Source: Acidobacteriota bacterium
GTDB lineage: Bacteria > Acidobacteriota > Terriglobia > Terriglobales > Acidobacteriaceae
Length of the DNA stretch: 34,765 nucleotides
Direction of reading: 5' to 3'
NCBI GenBank assembly: GCA_025359885.1
Contig: JANYDG010000111.1
Location: 1-34,765 of the forward strand
Below the pieces are notes generated by a model. It was not told the origin of the DNA. It worked only from the letters and a program-made list of their open reading frames with translations, and made no database searches. Below, one piece after another: positions 17,968 through 26,153 of the stretch. The translations under genes and the position numbers were made by a program. Position 1 is the stretch's first letter. Each line of letters begins with the position of its first letter.

Positions 17968-18165
17968 CTAGTCCTGCTCTTTACGAGCCTTCTTGCGATT
18001 CCGCTTGCGCGCCAGTGCTTCCTTGACGCGACGCTTCTCACCGGGCTTCAGGTAGTAGGAGTGACGTTTGACTTCCTTGATGATGTCTTCCTGCTGAACC
18101 TTCCGCTTAAACCGACGGAGCGCATTCTCAAGCGGCTCGCCTTCTTGTACGCGAACCTCTGCCAA
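17968..18165 (-). CDS. rpsU: 30S ribosomal protein S21
   Basis: 65 residues from a TTG start at 18165, giving the family N-terminus (M)AEVRVQEGEPLENALRRFKR. A GGGGGTG sequence lies 8 bases upstream. The frame extends to 18201 but those 12 residues do not belong to S21. Segments KVQQEDIIKEVKRHSYYLKPGEK and the basic tail RKRNRKKARKEQD are typical of the family. S21 helps initiation at the 30S platform near the anti-Shine-Dalgarno sequence. A strong terminator follows. It is the third gene here needing a non-ATG start among translation-machinery genes. Confidence 0.94.
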   Translation of the reverse strand: MAEVRVQEGEPLENALRRFKRKVQQEDIIKEVKRHSYYLKPGEKRRVKEALARKRNRKKARKEQD

Positions 18166-18303
18166 AGTAAATACACCCCCTGTCCTGCCTGATGGCTTCA
18201 TTCAGAATACGGGATTTTTATGTTTTCTGCGAATCGGGGGCCAGACAGGAAATGCGAAGAGGGCTCACGAAGTTTCAAGCCGACGACTCCAGGGGCAGCG
18301 CGA

Positions 18304-18309
18304 TATAAT
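18304..18309 (+). promoter_or_regulatory. Candidate -10 box for the isomerase-oxidoreductase operon
   Basis: A perfect TATAAT lies 83 bases before the ATG of the isomerase gene. No good -35 hexamer is found at 16-18 bases upstream (CGACGA at 17), so the call rests on the -10 box alone. Confidence 0.4.
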
Positions 18310-18391
18310 CCGCTGCAAGCTCAACGGGCAATCTGAACAGGTTTCAGGGGCAATCGCCGAGACGCGCAGGGACCCAATAAACGAGGATTTC

Positions 18392-19387
18392 ATGGATCGA
18401 CGGATGTTTCTAGGGAAGTTCTTAGCCGGCACTGCGAGTGCAGCGCTGGCTTCAAACACAGTGTGGGGCGCAGCGTCCGAGGGTCATGGCACCACCGCGG
18501 GCGGCTCTACTTCCCCCGCCAAGGGCGCTACCAGCGAGGCCGCGCTCAAGCCCATGGCGATTGGCCTGATGATTTCACCGGCAAATGGGCCAGAAGAAGT
18601 GATCTCCCGCGTGAAGAAAATCGGGATGACCAACTGCTTTTTGTCGCTGGACGGCTATATCGGCAAATTCAGCAAGGATTTAGCGACTGTAATCGGGGGA
18701 CTGCTGGAGAAGTACTCGATCACCGCAACCAGTGCTGAGGTGGTCGGGCCTGGTCGCCTGGTCTGGGACTTTCAGAACGGACCATCCACAATCGGGCTGG
18801 TACCAAAGGCCAGCCGCGCAGCGCGCATGGACGCGCTCAAGCAGACTTCAGACTTTGCCCGGTTGCTGAGTATACCCCACCTGCAAACGCACTGCGGATT
18901 CATTCCAGAGGACCCTCAGGATCAAGCCTATGAAGCGACCGTTTTAGCCATTCGCGAACTCGCCCAGCACTGCGCCGGCAACGGCCAGGAGTTCCTGATG
19001 GAAACCGGGCAGGAGACGCCCACGACGATGCTTCGCGCCATCAAGGATGTCAACCAGCCAAACCTTGGCGTCGGCCTCGACACTGCCAACCTGATTCTCT
19101 ATGGCAAGGCCAACCCGTCCGACGCCCTCGACATCCTTGGGCCCTATGTGCGCAGCATCCACGCCAAAGATGGTCGATGGCCCACCAATCCCATGCTGCT
19201 TGGGGAAGAAGTGCTGATTGGCACCGGTGTCGTCGACTTTACCGCTGTCTTCACCAAACTCCACAAGCTCGGCTATACCGGTGCTGTCACCATCGAGCGC
19301 GAAACCTCGGGACCTCAGCAGATTGAAGATGTAAAGGCAGAAAAGGTCTACCTGGAACGAATCATTTCGAAAATTCAGCAGGCGTAA
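18392..19387 (+). CDS. Tat-exported sugar phosphate isomerase/epimerase-like protein
   Basis: 331 residues with a twin-arginine-type signal at the start (DRRMFLGKFLAGTASAALA), so it is probably exported folded. The rest is a xylose-isomerase-like TIM barrel (AP endonuclease 2 superfamily). Likely metal ligands are Glu204 (FLMETGQE), Asp230 (VGLDTANL), His257 (SIHAKD) and Glu302 (TIERE). Relatives isomerise or epimerise sugars or inositol derivatives. GAGGA sits 4 bases before the ATG. The next gene, a Gfo/Idh/MocA oxidoreductase, follows after 13 bases, and this pairing is common in sugar or inositol catabolism. The actual substrate is unknown. Confidence 0.85.
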   Translation: MDRRMFLGKFLAGTASAALASNTVWGAASEGHGTTAGGSTSPAKGATSEAALKPMAIGLMISPANGPEEVISRVKKIGMTNCFLSLDGYIGKFSKDLATVIGGLLEKYSITATSAEVVGPGRLVWDFQNGPSTIGLVPKASRAARMDALKQTSDFARLLSIPHLQTHCGFIPEDPQDQAYEATVLAIRELAQHCAGNGQEFLMETGQETPTTMLRAIKDVNQPNLGVGLDTANLILYGKANPSDALDILGPYVRSIHAKDGRWPTNPMLLGEEVLIGTGVVDFTAVFTKLHKLGYTGAVTIERETSGPQQIEDVKAEKVYLERIISKIQQA

Positions 19388-19400
19388 AGGGACATCAACC

Positions 19401-20669
19401 ATGCAGAGACGAGATTTTATGAGCGGTGCTGCCGCTGCAACCGGCATTCTTCTGCTGAATTCAAAGACCGCGTTCGGCTATCAGGCAAACTCGGCCGTAC
19501 GGCTCGGACTGCTCGGCTGCGGCAACCGCGGAACTCCCGTTGCAACCTCATTTGCCCAGAACACCCCGGCGCGCATCGTGGCGCTCGCCGACTTGTTTCC
19601 CGACCAGCTGGCGAAAGGGAAAGCCCACTTCGACAAGGTGAATGCCGACCTGGGTGTTCCCGCTATTGACCCGAAGCGGATGTTTCGCGGCTACCGAGCG
19701 TTTGAAGAGATCGCTCACTCTGCCGACGTGGATGCCGTGCAGATCTCGACGCCGCCGTATTTTCACGTCCAGCACCTGGACGCGGTCGTTGCGGGCGGCA
19801 AGCATGCTTATTGCGAAAAGCCTCTCGGAGTCGACGCAGTCCAGGCCCGCCACGCGCTCGAAATCGGCAAGCGTGCTGAGGGCAAGGTGAGCCTCGATGT
19901 GGGCTTCCAGGTGCGCAGCGCCCCGCCAATCGCCGAGGTTGTCCGACGCATCCATGACGGCGCACTGGGCAAGATCGGTTCCATTGCCGCCCACTACAAC
20001 GCTCCAGCTTCCAGCTATCCTGACCGGGGCGCCGTCTCGCCCGACGAGCTTCGCCTGCGCAACTGGCTTTGGGATAAGGTTCTCTCCGGTAACATCCTCG
20101 TCGAGCAGAACATTCACGTCATCGACCTCTGCAACTGGATACTGAAAAGCCATCCCATCAAGGCCGTCGCCACCGGCGGGCGCAACGTCATTAGCCACAT
20201 GGGCGACTGCTGGGACAACTACCAGGTGATCTACACCTATCCTGGCGATGTCCGCGTCAGCTTCTCCTCAACGCAATTTGGCACCAATGGATGGTTTGAC
20301 GTCTCAGAGAGCATCTTCGGCTCAGATGGCATTGCCGAGGCACCCTACTCCGGACCAGTGCGCATCGTTGGCAAAAATGCCTGGGAATGGAAGGACCCAA
20401 ACCAGCCAACCTCCGGTACCGCAACCTTCGCATCGAACGGGGCCTTCAGCGACAACCTCGCCTTTTCTGATCGTGAAAAAGATAAGAGCTTTATCGAAAG
20501 CATCACCTCCGGCAAGTTCCATAACCAGACCGTCGACGGCGTCGAAACAGCCCTCAGTTGCATGCTCGGCCGCATGGCTGGCGAACTCGGGCGTGAAGTC
20601 ACCTGGGACGAAATGCTCAAGCACGATGAGAAGTACGAAATCAAGATCGACATGAGTCAATTCAAGTAA
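19401..20669 (+). CDS. Tat-exported Gfo/Idh/MocA family oxidoreductase
   Basis: 422 residues with a twin-arginine-like start (MQRRDFMSGAAAATGILLL). The NAD(P)-binding Rossmann motif is GLLGCGNRG at residues 36-44, and the family EKP motif (YCEKPLG) at 139-141. The C-terminal part (about 180-400) is the beta-sheet substrate domain, with the segment NILVEQNIHVIDLCNW. Members oxidise or reduce sugars, sugar acids or inositols with a nucleotide cofactor; exported members often keep the cofactor bound. It follows the isomerase by 13 bases and precedes the carbonic anhydrase by 30. Substrate unknown. Confidence 0.88.
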   Translation: MQRRDFMSGAAAATGILLLNSKTAFGYQANSAVRLGLLGCGNRGTPVATSFAQNTPARIVALADLFPDQLAKGKAHFDKVNADLGVPAIDPKRMFRGYRAFEEIAHSADVDAVQISTPPYFHVQHLDAVVAGGKHAYCEKPLGVDAVQARHALEIGKRAEGKVSLDVGFQVRSAPPIAEVVRRIHDGALGKIGSIAAHYNAPASSYPDRGAVSPDELRLRNWLWDKVLSGNILVEQNIHVIDLCNWILKSHPIKAVATGGRNVISHMGDCWDNYQVIYTYPGDVRVSFSSTQFGTNGWFDVSESIFGSDGIAEAPYSGPVRIVGKNAWEWKDPNQPTSGTATFASNGAFSDNLAFSDREKDKSFIESITSGKFHNQTVDGVETALSCMLGRMAGELGREVTWDEMLKHDEKYEIKIDMSQFK

Positions 20670-20699
20670 CAGACACGAGTGCCAATGGAGGCACGAAAC

Positions 20700-21218
20700 A
20701 TGATTCGCAGTTATCAGGGCAAGCACCCGATCGTGCCCGCAACCAGCTATGTTGACCTTTCGGCGCAAGTGATCGGCGATGTAGAAGTGGGTGAACACTC
20801 CAGCATCTGGATGAACTCAGTCGTGCGCGGCGATGTGCACTCGATCCGCATCGGCTCAAACTCAAACGTCCAGGATTGCGCCGTGCTGCACGGCCAGCGC
20901 TATCTCTACTCCGTCACGGTAGGCGATTATGTAACGATTGGGCATAACGCCACTGTTCATGGCTGCATCGTTGAGGATGCTGTTCTGATTGGCATGGGCG
21001 TGGTGATCCTGAACAACTGCCGGATCGGCGAAGGATCGATCATCGCTGCCGGTGCTGTCGTCCCAGAGGGGACAGTGATCCCGCCGCGAACTCTCTGGGC
21101 GGGGGTGCCAGCGAAGATGCGACGCGAATTAGGCGACAAGGACCGCGAGCTGATCCTGATGTACGCACGGAACTACCTCGATTACACCGCGATCTATTTG
21201 CGCGAGACCGAAGGGTAG
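20700..21218 (+). CDS. Gamma-class carbonic anhydrase / left-handed beta-helix protein
   Basis: 172 residues starting at the ATG at 20700, with GGAGG 8 bases upstream; an in-frame GTG at 20679 is less likely. The hexapeptide-repeat left-handed beta-helix is clear (IGDVEVGEHSSIW, VRGDVHSIRIG, VIGMGV-like turns). Three zinc-ligand histidines are in place: His64 (VLHG), His82 (IGHN) and His87 (VHG), with the five-residue spacing of gamma-carbonic anhydrases. It may hydrate CO2 in the cytoplasm; many homologues have not been shown to be active. It is last in a three-gene run closed by a strong terminator. Confidence 0.88.
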   Translation: MIRSYQGKHPIVPATSYVDLSAQVIGDVEVGEHSSIWMNSVVRGDVHSIRIGSNSNVQDCAVLHGQRYLYSVTVGDYVTIGHNATVHGCIVEDAVLIGMGVVILNNCRIGEGSIIAAGAVVPEGTVIPPRTLWAGVPAKMRRELGDKDRELILMYARNYLDYTAIYLRETEG

Positions 21219-21241
21219 CGATAGCCTATCGCAAAAACAGC

Positions 21242-21270
21242 AACCCCGCCGGAGCGGCGGGGTTTGTCTG
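21242..21270 (+). terminator. Strong, probably bidirectional terminator
   Basis: AACCCCGCCG (21242-21251) and CGGCGGGGTT (21255-21264) form a perfect 10-base stem with a 3-base loop, followed by TTTGTCTG on the plus strand. It sits between convergent genes and would also fold from the desaturase side. A 15-base palindrome GCGATAG-C-CTATCGC lies just before it (21218-21232). Confidence 0.88.
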
Positions 21271-21293
21271 CCTTGTTTTCCTTAAAACTCAGA

Positions 21294-22301
21294 CTAGACG
21301 CCAGCTGGTTTTGGATTGGACTTGTCGTAGCGAGCGACCTGAATCTTGCGCGCGAGACCTAGCTTCGAGAGCGTCCAGATCAGGTAGAAATTCGGGTCGA
21401 ATTCGTACCAAGTCAGGCCGTGACGTGCTGAGACGGGGTGCGCGTGGTGGTTGTTATGCCAACCTTCGCCGCCCGTAATCATCGCCACCCAGAAGCTGTT
21501 ACGCGAGTCGTCGCGGGTTTCAAAGCGGCGGCTACCCCACAGATGCGTTGCTGAATTGACCAGCCAGGTCGCATGCAGGCCGAGTGTCACGCGCAGGAAA
21601 ACTCCCCACAACACCATCTTGACGCCGCCCATGAGCCCGTGGTCGATGTAGCTGCCCAGACCAAGCAGCACCACGCCGCAAGCCACCAGGGTGACCCAGT
21701 GATACTTGCTCATCCACACATGAAACCGGTCGCGGGCAAGATCAGGAACGTAGCGGGCCAGAGCCGAAGTCTTTGCATGCATCGACTTGCCCAGCACCAT
21801 CCACCCAATGTGCGCCCACCACGGACCCTCTTTGGGAGTATGCGGGTCACCGGTATGATCACTATGCTGATGATGCACGCGGTGTACGGCGACCCAGAAA
21901 ATCGGCCCGCCCTCAAGCGCCAGCGTGGCACAGATAGTCAGCAGGTATTCCACCCACTTGGGGGTCTGGAAGCCGCGATGCGTCAGCAGTCGGTGGTAGC
22001 AGACGCCGATACCAAAGTTGATGGCCAGCACCCAGAGAACGACCGCAACCGCAAGCCGACTCCAGCTGAAGTAGAACAGAGCTGCGATGGCACCGACGTG
22101 AAAAGCTGCGATGAAAAAAGCCGTGACCCAGTTCACGCCACCGTAGTTGGCAGCACGGCCCATGCGAACTTCTTCGCCGACCGGAACGCGGGCTGCAGCC
22201 ACACGCTTGGCAGCGGCGACCGAGGAGGACTGACTCTCTGATTCAACTGGGGGAGCGGCTGCAGGTTGTTCGTGCAGGACTTGCGATTCGACTGGGGGCA
22301 T
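21294..22301 (-). CDS. Membrane fatty acyl desaturase (delta-9 type)
   Basis: 335 residues. The first 50 are rich in Pro, Ala, Ser and Glu with no clear structure. Hydrophobic segments lie at about 57-100, 118-135 and 203-245. The three histidine boxes of acyl-CoA/acyl-lipid desaturases are complete: HRLLTH (103-108), HRVHHQH (140-146) and HNNHH (282-286), with the extra NSATH motif near 249-253. They hold the di-iron centre that inserts a double bond in a fatty acyl chain, using an electron donor not encoded nearby. An AAAGGGA site precedes the ATG. A TACAAT on the minus strand at 22358-22353, 52 bases upstream, may be its -10 box. Confidence 0.92.
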   Translation of the reverse strand: MPPVESQVLHEQPAAAPPVESESQSSSVAAAKRVAAARVPVGEEVRMGRAANYGGVNWVTAFFIAAFHVGAIAALFYFSWSRLAVAVVLWVLAINFGIGVCYHRLLTHRGFQTPKWVEYLLTICATLALEGGPIFWVAVHRVHHQHSDHTGDPHTPKEGPWWAHIGWMVLGKSMHAKTSALARYVPDLARDRFHVWMSKYHWVTLVACGVVLLGLGSYIDHGLMGGVKMVLWGVFLRVTLGLHATWLVNSATHLWGSRRFETRDDSRNSFWVAMITGGEGWHNNHHAHPVSARHGLTWYEFDPNFYLIWTLSKLGLARKIQVARYDKSNPKPAGV

Positions 22302-22464
22302 CCGTTTGTTTCCCTTTCGGGTACTGAATCAATAAATTGACTCGCACTCCTGATTGTATCGCCCGGTTCGCTTCTGCGCATCGAAACTTTTGTTCTGTTT
22401 GATTGAGCACAAAACGATATCCGGGGAAAGCCTGCTTTTTCGTGGACCGATTCGAACTTCGGGA

Positions 22465-23523
22465 CTAGGACGTGGAACCTTCCAAGGGCGCTGGCAGTAG
22501 TACCGGAGCAGGATTCCGTTCTGTGAATTGCCTTTGGTGCCAATAGGGGTAAACGGGCTGCATCTCGCTGGCGCGATCAAGTTTTTCCACCTGCTCCGCG
22601 CTCAGATTCCAGCCTGCAGCTGCAATATTCTGACGCAATTGCTCCTCGTTTCGCGCTCCGATAATGATCGACGAAACCGTTGGCCGCTGCAGCAGCCAGT
22701 TCAGAGCCACCTGCGGCACGGTCTTGCCTATTTCTGCAGCCACCGTTTCAAGTACTTCCACAACGAGATAAAGATGCTCCTCTGAAACCTGAGGCCCTGA
22801 TTCGGCCGTCTTGTGCAGGCGGCTGGTCTTTGGCAGCGGCTCACCGCGCCGAATCTTGCCCGTCAGCCGACCCCAGCCAAGCGGACTCCACACCAGGGCA
22901 CCGACTTTCTGGTCAAGTCCAAGAGGCATCAGCTCCCACTCGTACTCACGGCCAATCAGTGAGTAATAAACCTGATGTGCCACATACCGCGCCCAGCCGT
23001 AGCGATCCGAGATTGCCAGCGACTTCATCAGGTGCCAGCCAGAAAAATTCGAGCAGGCTATGTAACGTACCTTGCCTTCGCGGACGAATGTATTGAGCGT
23101 ATCGAGGGTTTCCTCAATCGGAGTGGATGCATCAAAGCCATGCAGGTGGTAAATATCAACGTAATCCGTACCCAGTCGGCTCAGGCTGCCTTCAAGCGAT
23201 CGCCGCAAATGATAGCGCGATGAACCAATATTGTTTGGCCCCTCGCCAAAGCGGAACGTGGCCTTGGTCGAAATCAGCGCCTGGTCCCTTTTGCCCTTCA
23301 GCGCTTTACCCAGTACTTCCTCCGAAAGACCCTGCGAATAGACGTCGGCGGTGTCAAACAGATTGATGCCAGCATCAAAACAGATATCCAGCAGGCGTCG
23401 GGCCTCAGTCACCTGGGTGCTGCCCCACGCCTTGAAAAATTCACCACCGCCGCCAAAAGTAGCGACGCCAAAACTGAGTGCCGAAACCTTGAGGCCTGAG
23501 CCTCCGAGAAGTCGATATTCCAT
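22465..23523 (-). CDS. Aldo/keto reductase
   Basis: 352 residues. The NAD(P)H-dependent (beta/alpha)8 barrel begins MEYRLLGGSGLKVSALSFG. The catalytic tetrad is visible: Asp57 and Tyr62 in FDTADVY, Lys87 in ISTKATF and His128 in YHLHG. C-terminal SSIIIGARNEEQL is the usual cofactor phosphate-binding loop. Such enzymes reduce aldehydes and ketones; the physiological substrate is not predictable. It is transcribed toward the desaturase gene, 163 bases away, and lies 113 bases downstream of the seven-gene operon across a 16-base tandem repeat. Confidence 0.9.
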   Translation of the reverse strand: MEYRLLGGSGLKVSALSFGVATFGGGGEFFKAWGSTQVTEARRLLDICFDAGINLFDTADVYSQGLSEEVLGKALKGKRDQALISTKATFRFGEGPNNIGSSRYHLRRSLEGSLSRLGTDYVDIYHLHGFDASTPIEETLDTLNTFVREGKVRYIACSNFSGWHLMKSLAISDRYGWARYVAHQVYYSLIGREYEWELMPLGLDQKVGALVWSPLGWGRLTGKIRRGEPLPKTSRLHKTAESGPQVSEEHLYLVVEVLETVAAEIGKTVPQVALNWLLQRPTVSSIIIGARNEEQLRQNIAAAGWNLSAEQVEKLDRASEMQPVYPYWHQRQFTERNPAPVLLPAPLEGSTS

Positions 23524-23564
23524 AGAGTTATCTGACGCTCCTGAGCAGATTCTGCTTTCAAACC

Positions 23565-23612
23565 CTGATCTTACGCAAGCTTGACCTTACGCAAGCCTGA
23601 TCTTACCCAAGT
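23565..23612. repeat. 16-base tandem repeat, 3 copies
   Basis: Units at 23565-23580, 23581-23596 and 23597-23612 follow CTGATCTTACGCAAGC with two or three changes each. They lie 24 bases past the stop of the binding-protein gene and 41 bases before the aldo/keto reductase start, on the minus strand. Confidence 0.88.
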
Positions 23613-23636
23613 TTTAGGTACACCGCGTGAATAAGC

Positions 23637-25631
23637 TCACTGCCCGCGCAACTCCCCTGTCGGTTTGAAGCTGAACCCTGCCACATCCTCCCCTGAGGCC
23701 AGCGCCTTTCGAAGCTTTTCCGGGCTGGCGTCACCCCCAAGCCCCGCAGCTCGCAACAACCTCAATGCATCCGCGGGCCTCGTAGCTTGTGGCAGGCGAA
23801 ATATCCACGGAACATTGGTCGAAGTCAGTGCCTTGTCATCGCTGAGCGCGATCACGGGTACAAAGCTTTTCAAGGCAAGTTGCTCAGCCAGATGGGCAGC
23901 ATCCCGGTCCAGCGCCACAATCGCCACTGCCCGCTGATCCATCAGCGCGTGCACCAGCGCAGTTGATGCAGCACCCCAGTTCGCTCCACTCTGGTTGCCG
24001 TCTGCACCTTTTCTGTCCAGTTCGGTCCCTACCGGCAAAAGGTCCCAGCCCTGTTTCCCAACTGAAAGTTGCTCTTGAACCTCAGTTGAGTTCGAAATTT
24101 CAGTGGCTCCTTTGCCAAAGATAATCACATGCCTGGGCTCATTTGCAGAGCCACTTGCCGGCTCATCCCGTTTCGGTGCCAAACTCGCAACACCCTCCTC
24201 ACCGACCCGCGCATACGGAATCCCCTGCGCAGGCTCAGAACTCGTCGACGAATGAGCCCTGCTCGACTCCATCGAGGCAGCACGATACGTAATCGCTCCG
24301 TTATGCACCGTTCCCAGGTACATGGGGCTCACATTCTTCTGGTTCGGATCAAAAACCATGTGCCCCGTAACCCCCTCATACTCCTCAATACTGGCAAGCG
24401 CATCGTGAATCCGCGCACGATTCAAACCAGCCTTGCAAATCGAATCAAGCAACGCATTCATCGCGTCAAATGCCAACGCCGCGAACTGCTCCGGATCTTC
24501 CTTGTAGCGAATCTTGAAGCGGCGATTGAACTCCATCCACATCGAGTCCGGTCGCGTCGGGTCATACGGAAAGACAGCAGAGAAGCCCTCCGCGGCACTC
24601 CCTGCCTTCGCCAGCATGGTCGGCCCAAGCGTGCGGTACGCGCCATAAACTGGCTGCCTCATGCCGGCCTCGCGCATCTGTTTGAGGATGAGCGCGGTCG
24701 GTATCTCGTCCCCCCAAATCACCACCGCATCTGCTCGCGAAGAGCCAATCACGCGCAGTTGCTGTGCAAAATCTGTATCACCCGGAAAGTACTTCTGCTC
24801 AATCACAACCGGGTGCCCCAACCTGCGCGCAGCGTCGCGAAACTTGGGCACACCAAACCGACCATAGCGCTCATTCACGCGCAGCAGTGCAACTCGCTTC
24901 AGACCAAGTTCAGTAAAGATATGCCGCGCCAGAGTCAGACTCTGCACCCGGTCATCCTGCAGGTCAGTGAAATACCACGGAATATAAGTCTCAGGTATCG
25001 TCGGGTCAGTCGAAGCCGAATTCACTATCGGAATCTCTGCACGCAGAGCCACCCTCAAAGCGATGTGAGTAGACTCTGAACTTATAGAACCAAAGATAGC
25101 CCAATCCTGCTCGTCGTAGACCATCTTCACAACTTCGTTTGAGGCCGATCCCCAGATTGATGGATCGGTAGGGCGGTCATCCCCATACACGGCCTTCGCC
25201 TGCCAGTTGTCATAGTCGTTATGCAGCATAAGGCGAAAAGGTTTGCCGCCATACCCTCCGCGGCTGTTCGCCTCATCAATGGCCATCTGCGCGCCATGCA
25301 GCATCTGCTCTCCAAACAACTGCTGCGGATTATGTTCTATTGGACCCAGAAAACCAATTCGCACCTCAGTCAATCCAGCAGGCTCAGGCAAATCCCGCGC
25401 TGCTCCCGAGTAAAGATTTGGATGGATGTAGTTACGGTCATAAGGCACCGTAAATTTCGCATACGGACTCAGGTCCTCTGGTTCACCAGCATAGGGGCTC
25501 ACCGCGCGATCCTTCGGCGGCAGAGGCGGGTGCGCGCCACATTCACACACAGCTCCGCTTTGCGCCGACAAAGTAATTATCCCGCTACCATAGACAATCA
25601 ACGCCGCGCCGATGAGCCATCCTTTACACAT
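23637..25631 (-). CDS. Orphan ABC-type (Leu/Ile/Val-like) binding protein with duplicated segment
   Basis: 664 residues with a signal peptide (about 1-24). Residues 87-450 form a type I periplasmic binding fold of the branched-chain amino acid/amide class (VRIGFLGPIEHN, MAIDEANSRGG, IFGSISSESTHIA, DAVVIWG, GHMVFDPNQKN). A low-complexity link (450-500) leads to a second, shorter region. There WGAASTALVHALMDQ...VPWIFRLPQ (552-614) mirrors WGSASNEVVKMVYDE...IPWYFTDLQ (160-224) of the first domain. No permease or ATPase gene is nearby, so it may be a sensor or accessory protein rather than part of a transporter. It is the last gene of the seven-gene operon, 5 bases after RidA. Confidence 0.82.
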   Translation of the reverse strand: MCKGWLIGAALIVYGSGIITLSAQSGAVCECGAHPPLPPKDRAVSPYAGEPEDLSPYAKFTVPYDRNYIHPNLYSGAARDLPEPAGLTEVRIGFLGPIEHNPQQLFGEQMLHGAQMAIDEANSRGGYGGKPFRLMLHNDYDNWQAKAVYGDDRPTDPSIWGSASNEVVKMVYDEQDWAIFGSISSESTHIALRVALRAEIPIVNSASTDPTIPETYIPWYFTDLQDDRVQSLTLARHIFTELGLKRVALLRVNERYGRFGVPKFRDAARRLGHPVVIEQKYFPGDTDFAQQLRVIGSSRADAVVIWGDEIPTALILKQMREAGMRQPVYGAYRTLGPTMLAKAGSAAEGFSAVFPYDPTRPDSMWMEFNRRFKIRYKEDPEQFAALAFDAMNALLDSICKAGLNRARIHDALASIEEYEGVTGHMVFDPNQKNVSPMYLGTVHNGAITYRAASMESSRAHSSTSSEPAQGIPYARVGEEGVASLAPKRDEPASGSANEPRHVIIFGKGATEISNSTEVQEQLSVGKQGWDLLPVGTELDRKGADGNQSGANWGAASTALVHALMDQRAVAIVALDRDAAHLAEQLALKSFVPVIALSDDKALTSTNVPWIFRLPQATRPADALRLLRAAGLGGDASPEKLRKALASGEDVAGFSFKPTGELRGQ

Positions 25632-25636
25632 GGCAG

Positions 25637-26140
25637 TTACTCTCCGTCAACTGACGATTCAGCCCTGGTGCGGAACATCGCAATTGCTTCGATTTCAACC
25701 AGCAGCTCAGGTCGACACAGATGAGCTTGAATACCCGTTGAAGCTGGCAATGGGTCAAGGCCCTGGGCTTCAAAGAATGCTGTACGAACCTGGTTAAAGT
25801 CATCGTAGTCCCGATCAATATCGCGCAGGTAACAACTCGTTCGCACAATGTCATGCCACGTGCAGCCCTCGCTCTCCAGCAGTCCCGTAATATTCTCAAA
25901 AGTACGTTGCAGTTGCGCGCGGAAGTCGCCAATGTGAATGCTCTTGCCGGCATCATCAATCGAGGCTGTGCCAGAAATAAGCAGGATAGTCAATCCGTTT
26001 AGATCGATCCGCATGCCACGCGAGAATGAGCTCGGCTTGGCATATGCAAATGCTTCGTTAAGTACACCAAGGTTGGTCATGGCACGCTTCTGAATTGGAG
26101 CATGCGCGATGGTTTGAAGTATTTCTGCAATTGCATTCAT
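25637..26140 (-). CDS. RidA/YjgF-family protein
   Basis: 167 residues, longer than the usual 130 because of an N-terminal extension of about 30. The family core runs from GLTILLISGTASIDDAGKS through FENITGLLESEGCTWHDIVRTSCYLRDI to PELLVEIEAIAMF. Classic RidA deaminates reactive enamine/imine intermediates and uses a conserved arginine. Here the region before the last strand reads GIQAHLCRPELLVEIEA, with Arg in about that position. It has no signal peptide, so it is probably cytoplasmic. It sits 13 bases after the Reg_prop gene and 5 before the binding-protein gene, inside the operon, which hints at amine or imine chemistry there. That link is inference. Confidence 0.85.
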   Translation of the reverse strand: MNAIAEILQTIAHAPIQKRAMTNLGVLNEAFAYAKPSSFSRGMRIDLNGLTILLISGTASIDDAGKSIHIGDFRAQLQRTFENITGLLESEGCTWHDIVRTSCYLRDIDRDYDDFNQVRTAFFEAQGLDPLPASTGIQAHLCRPELLVEIEAIAMFRTRAESSVDGE

Positions 26141-26153
26141 GAGAAAAGCCTCC

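Noticed and set aside
21218..21232. The GCGATAG-C-CTATCGC palindrome as a separate terminator
   Set aside because: A one-base loop cannot form the hairpin as drawn, and the strong terminator just after it explains the end of transcription.
24129..25079. A 316-codon plus-strand frame antisense to the binding protein
   Set aside because: It is Arg- and His-rich with no domain, a typical antisense shadow.
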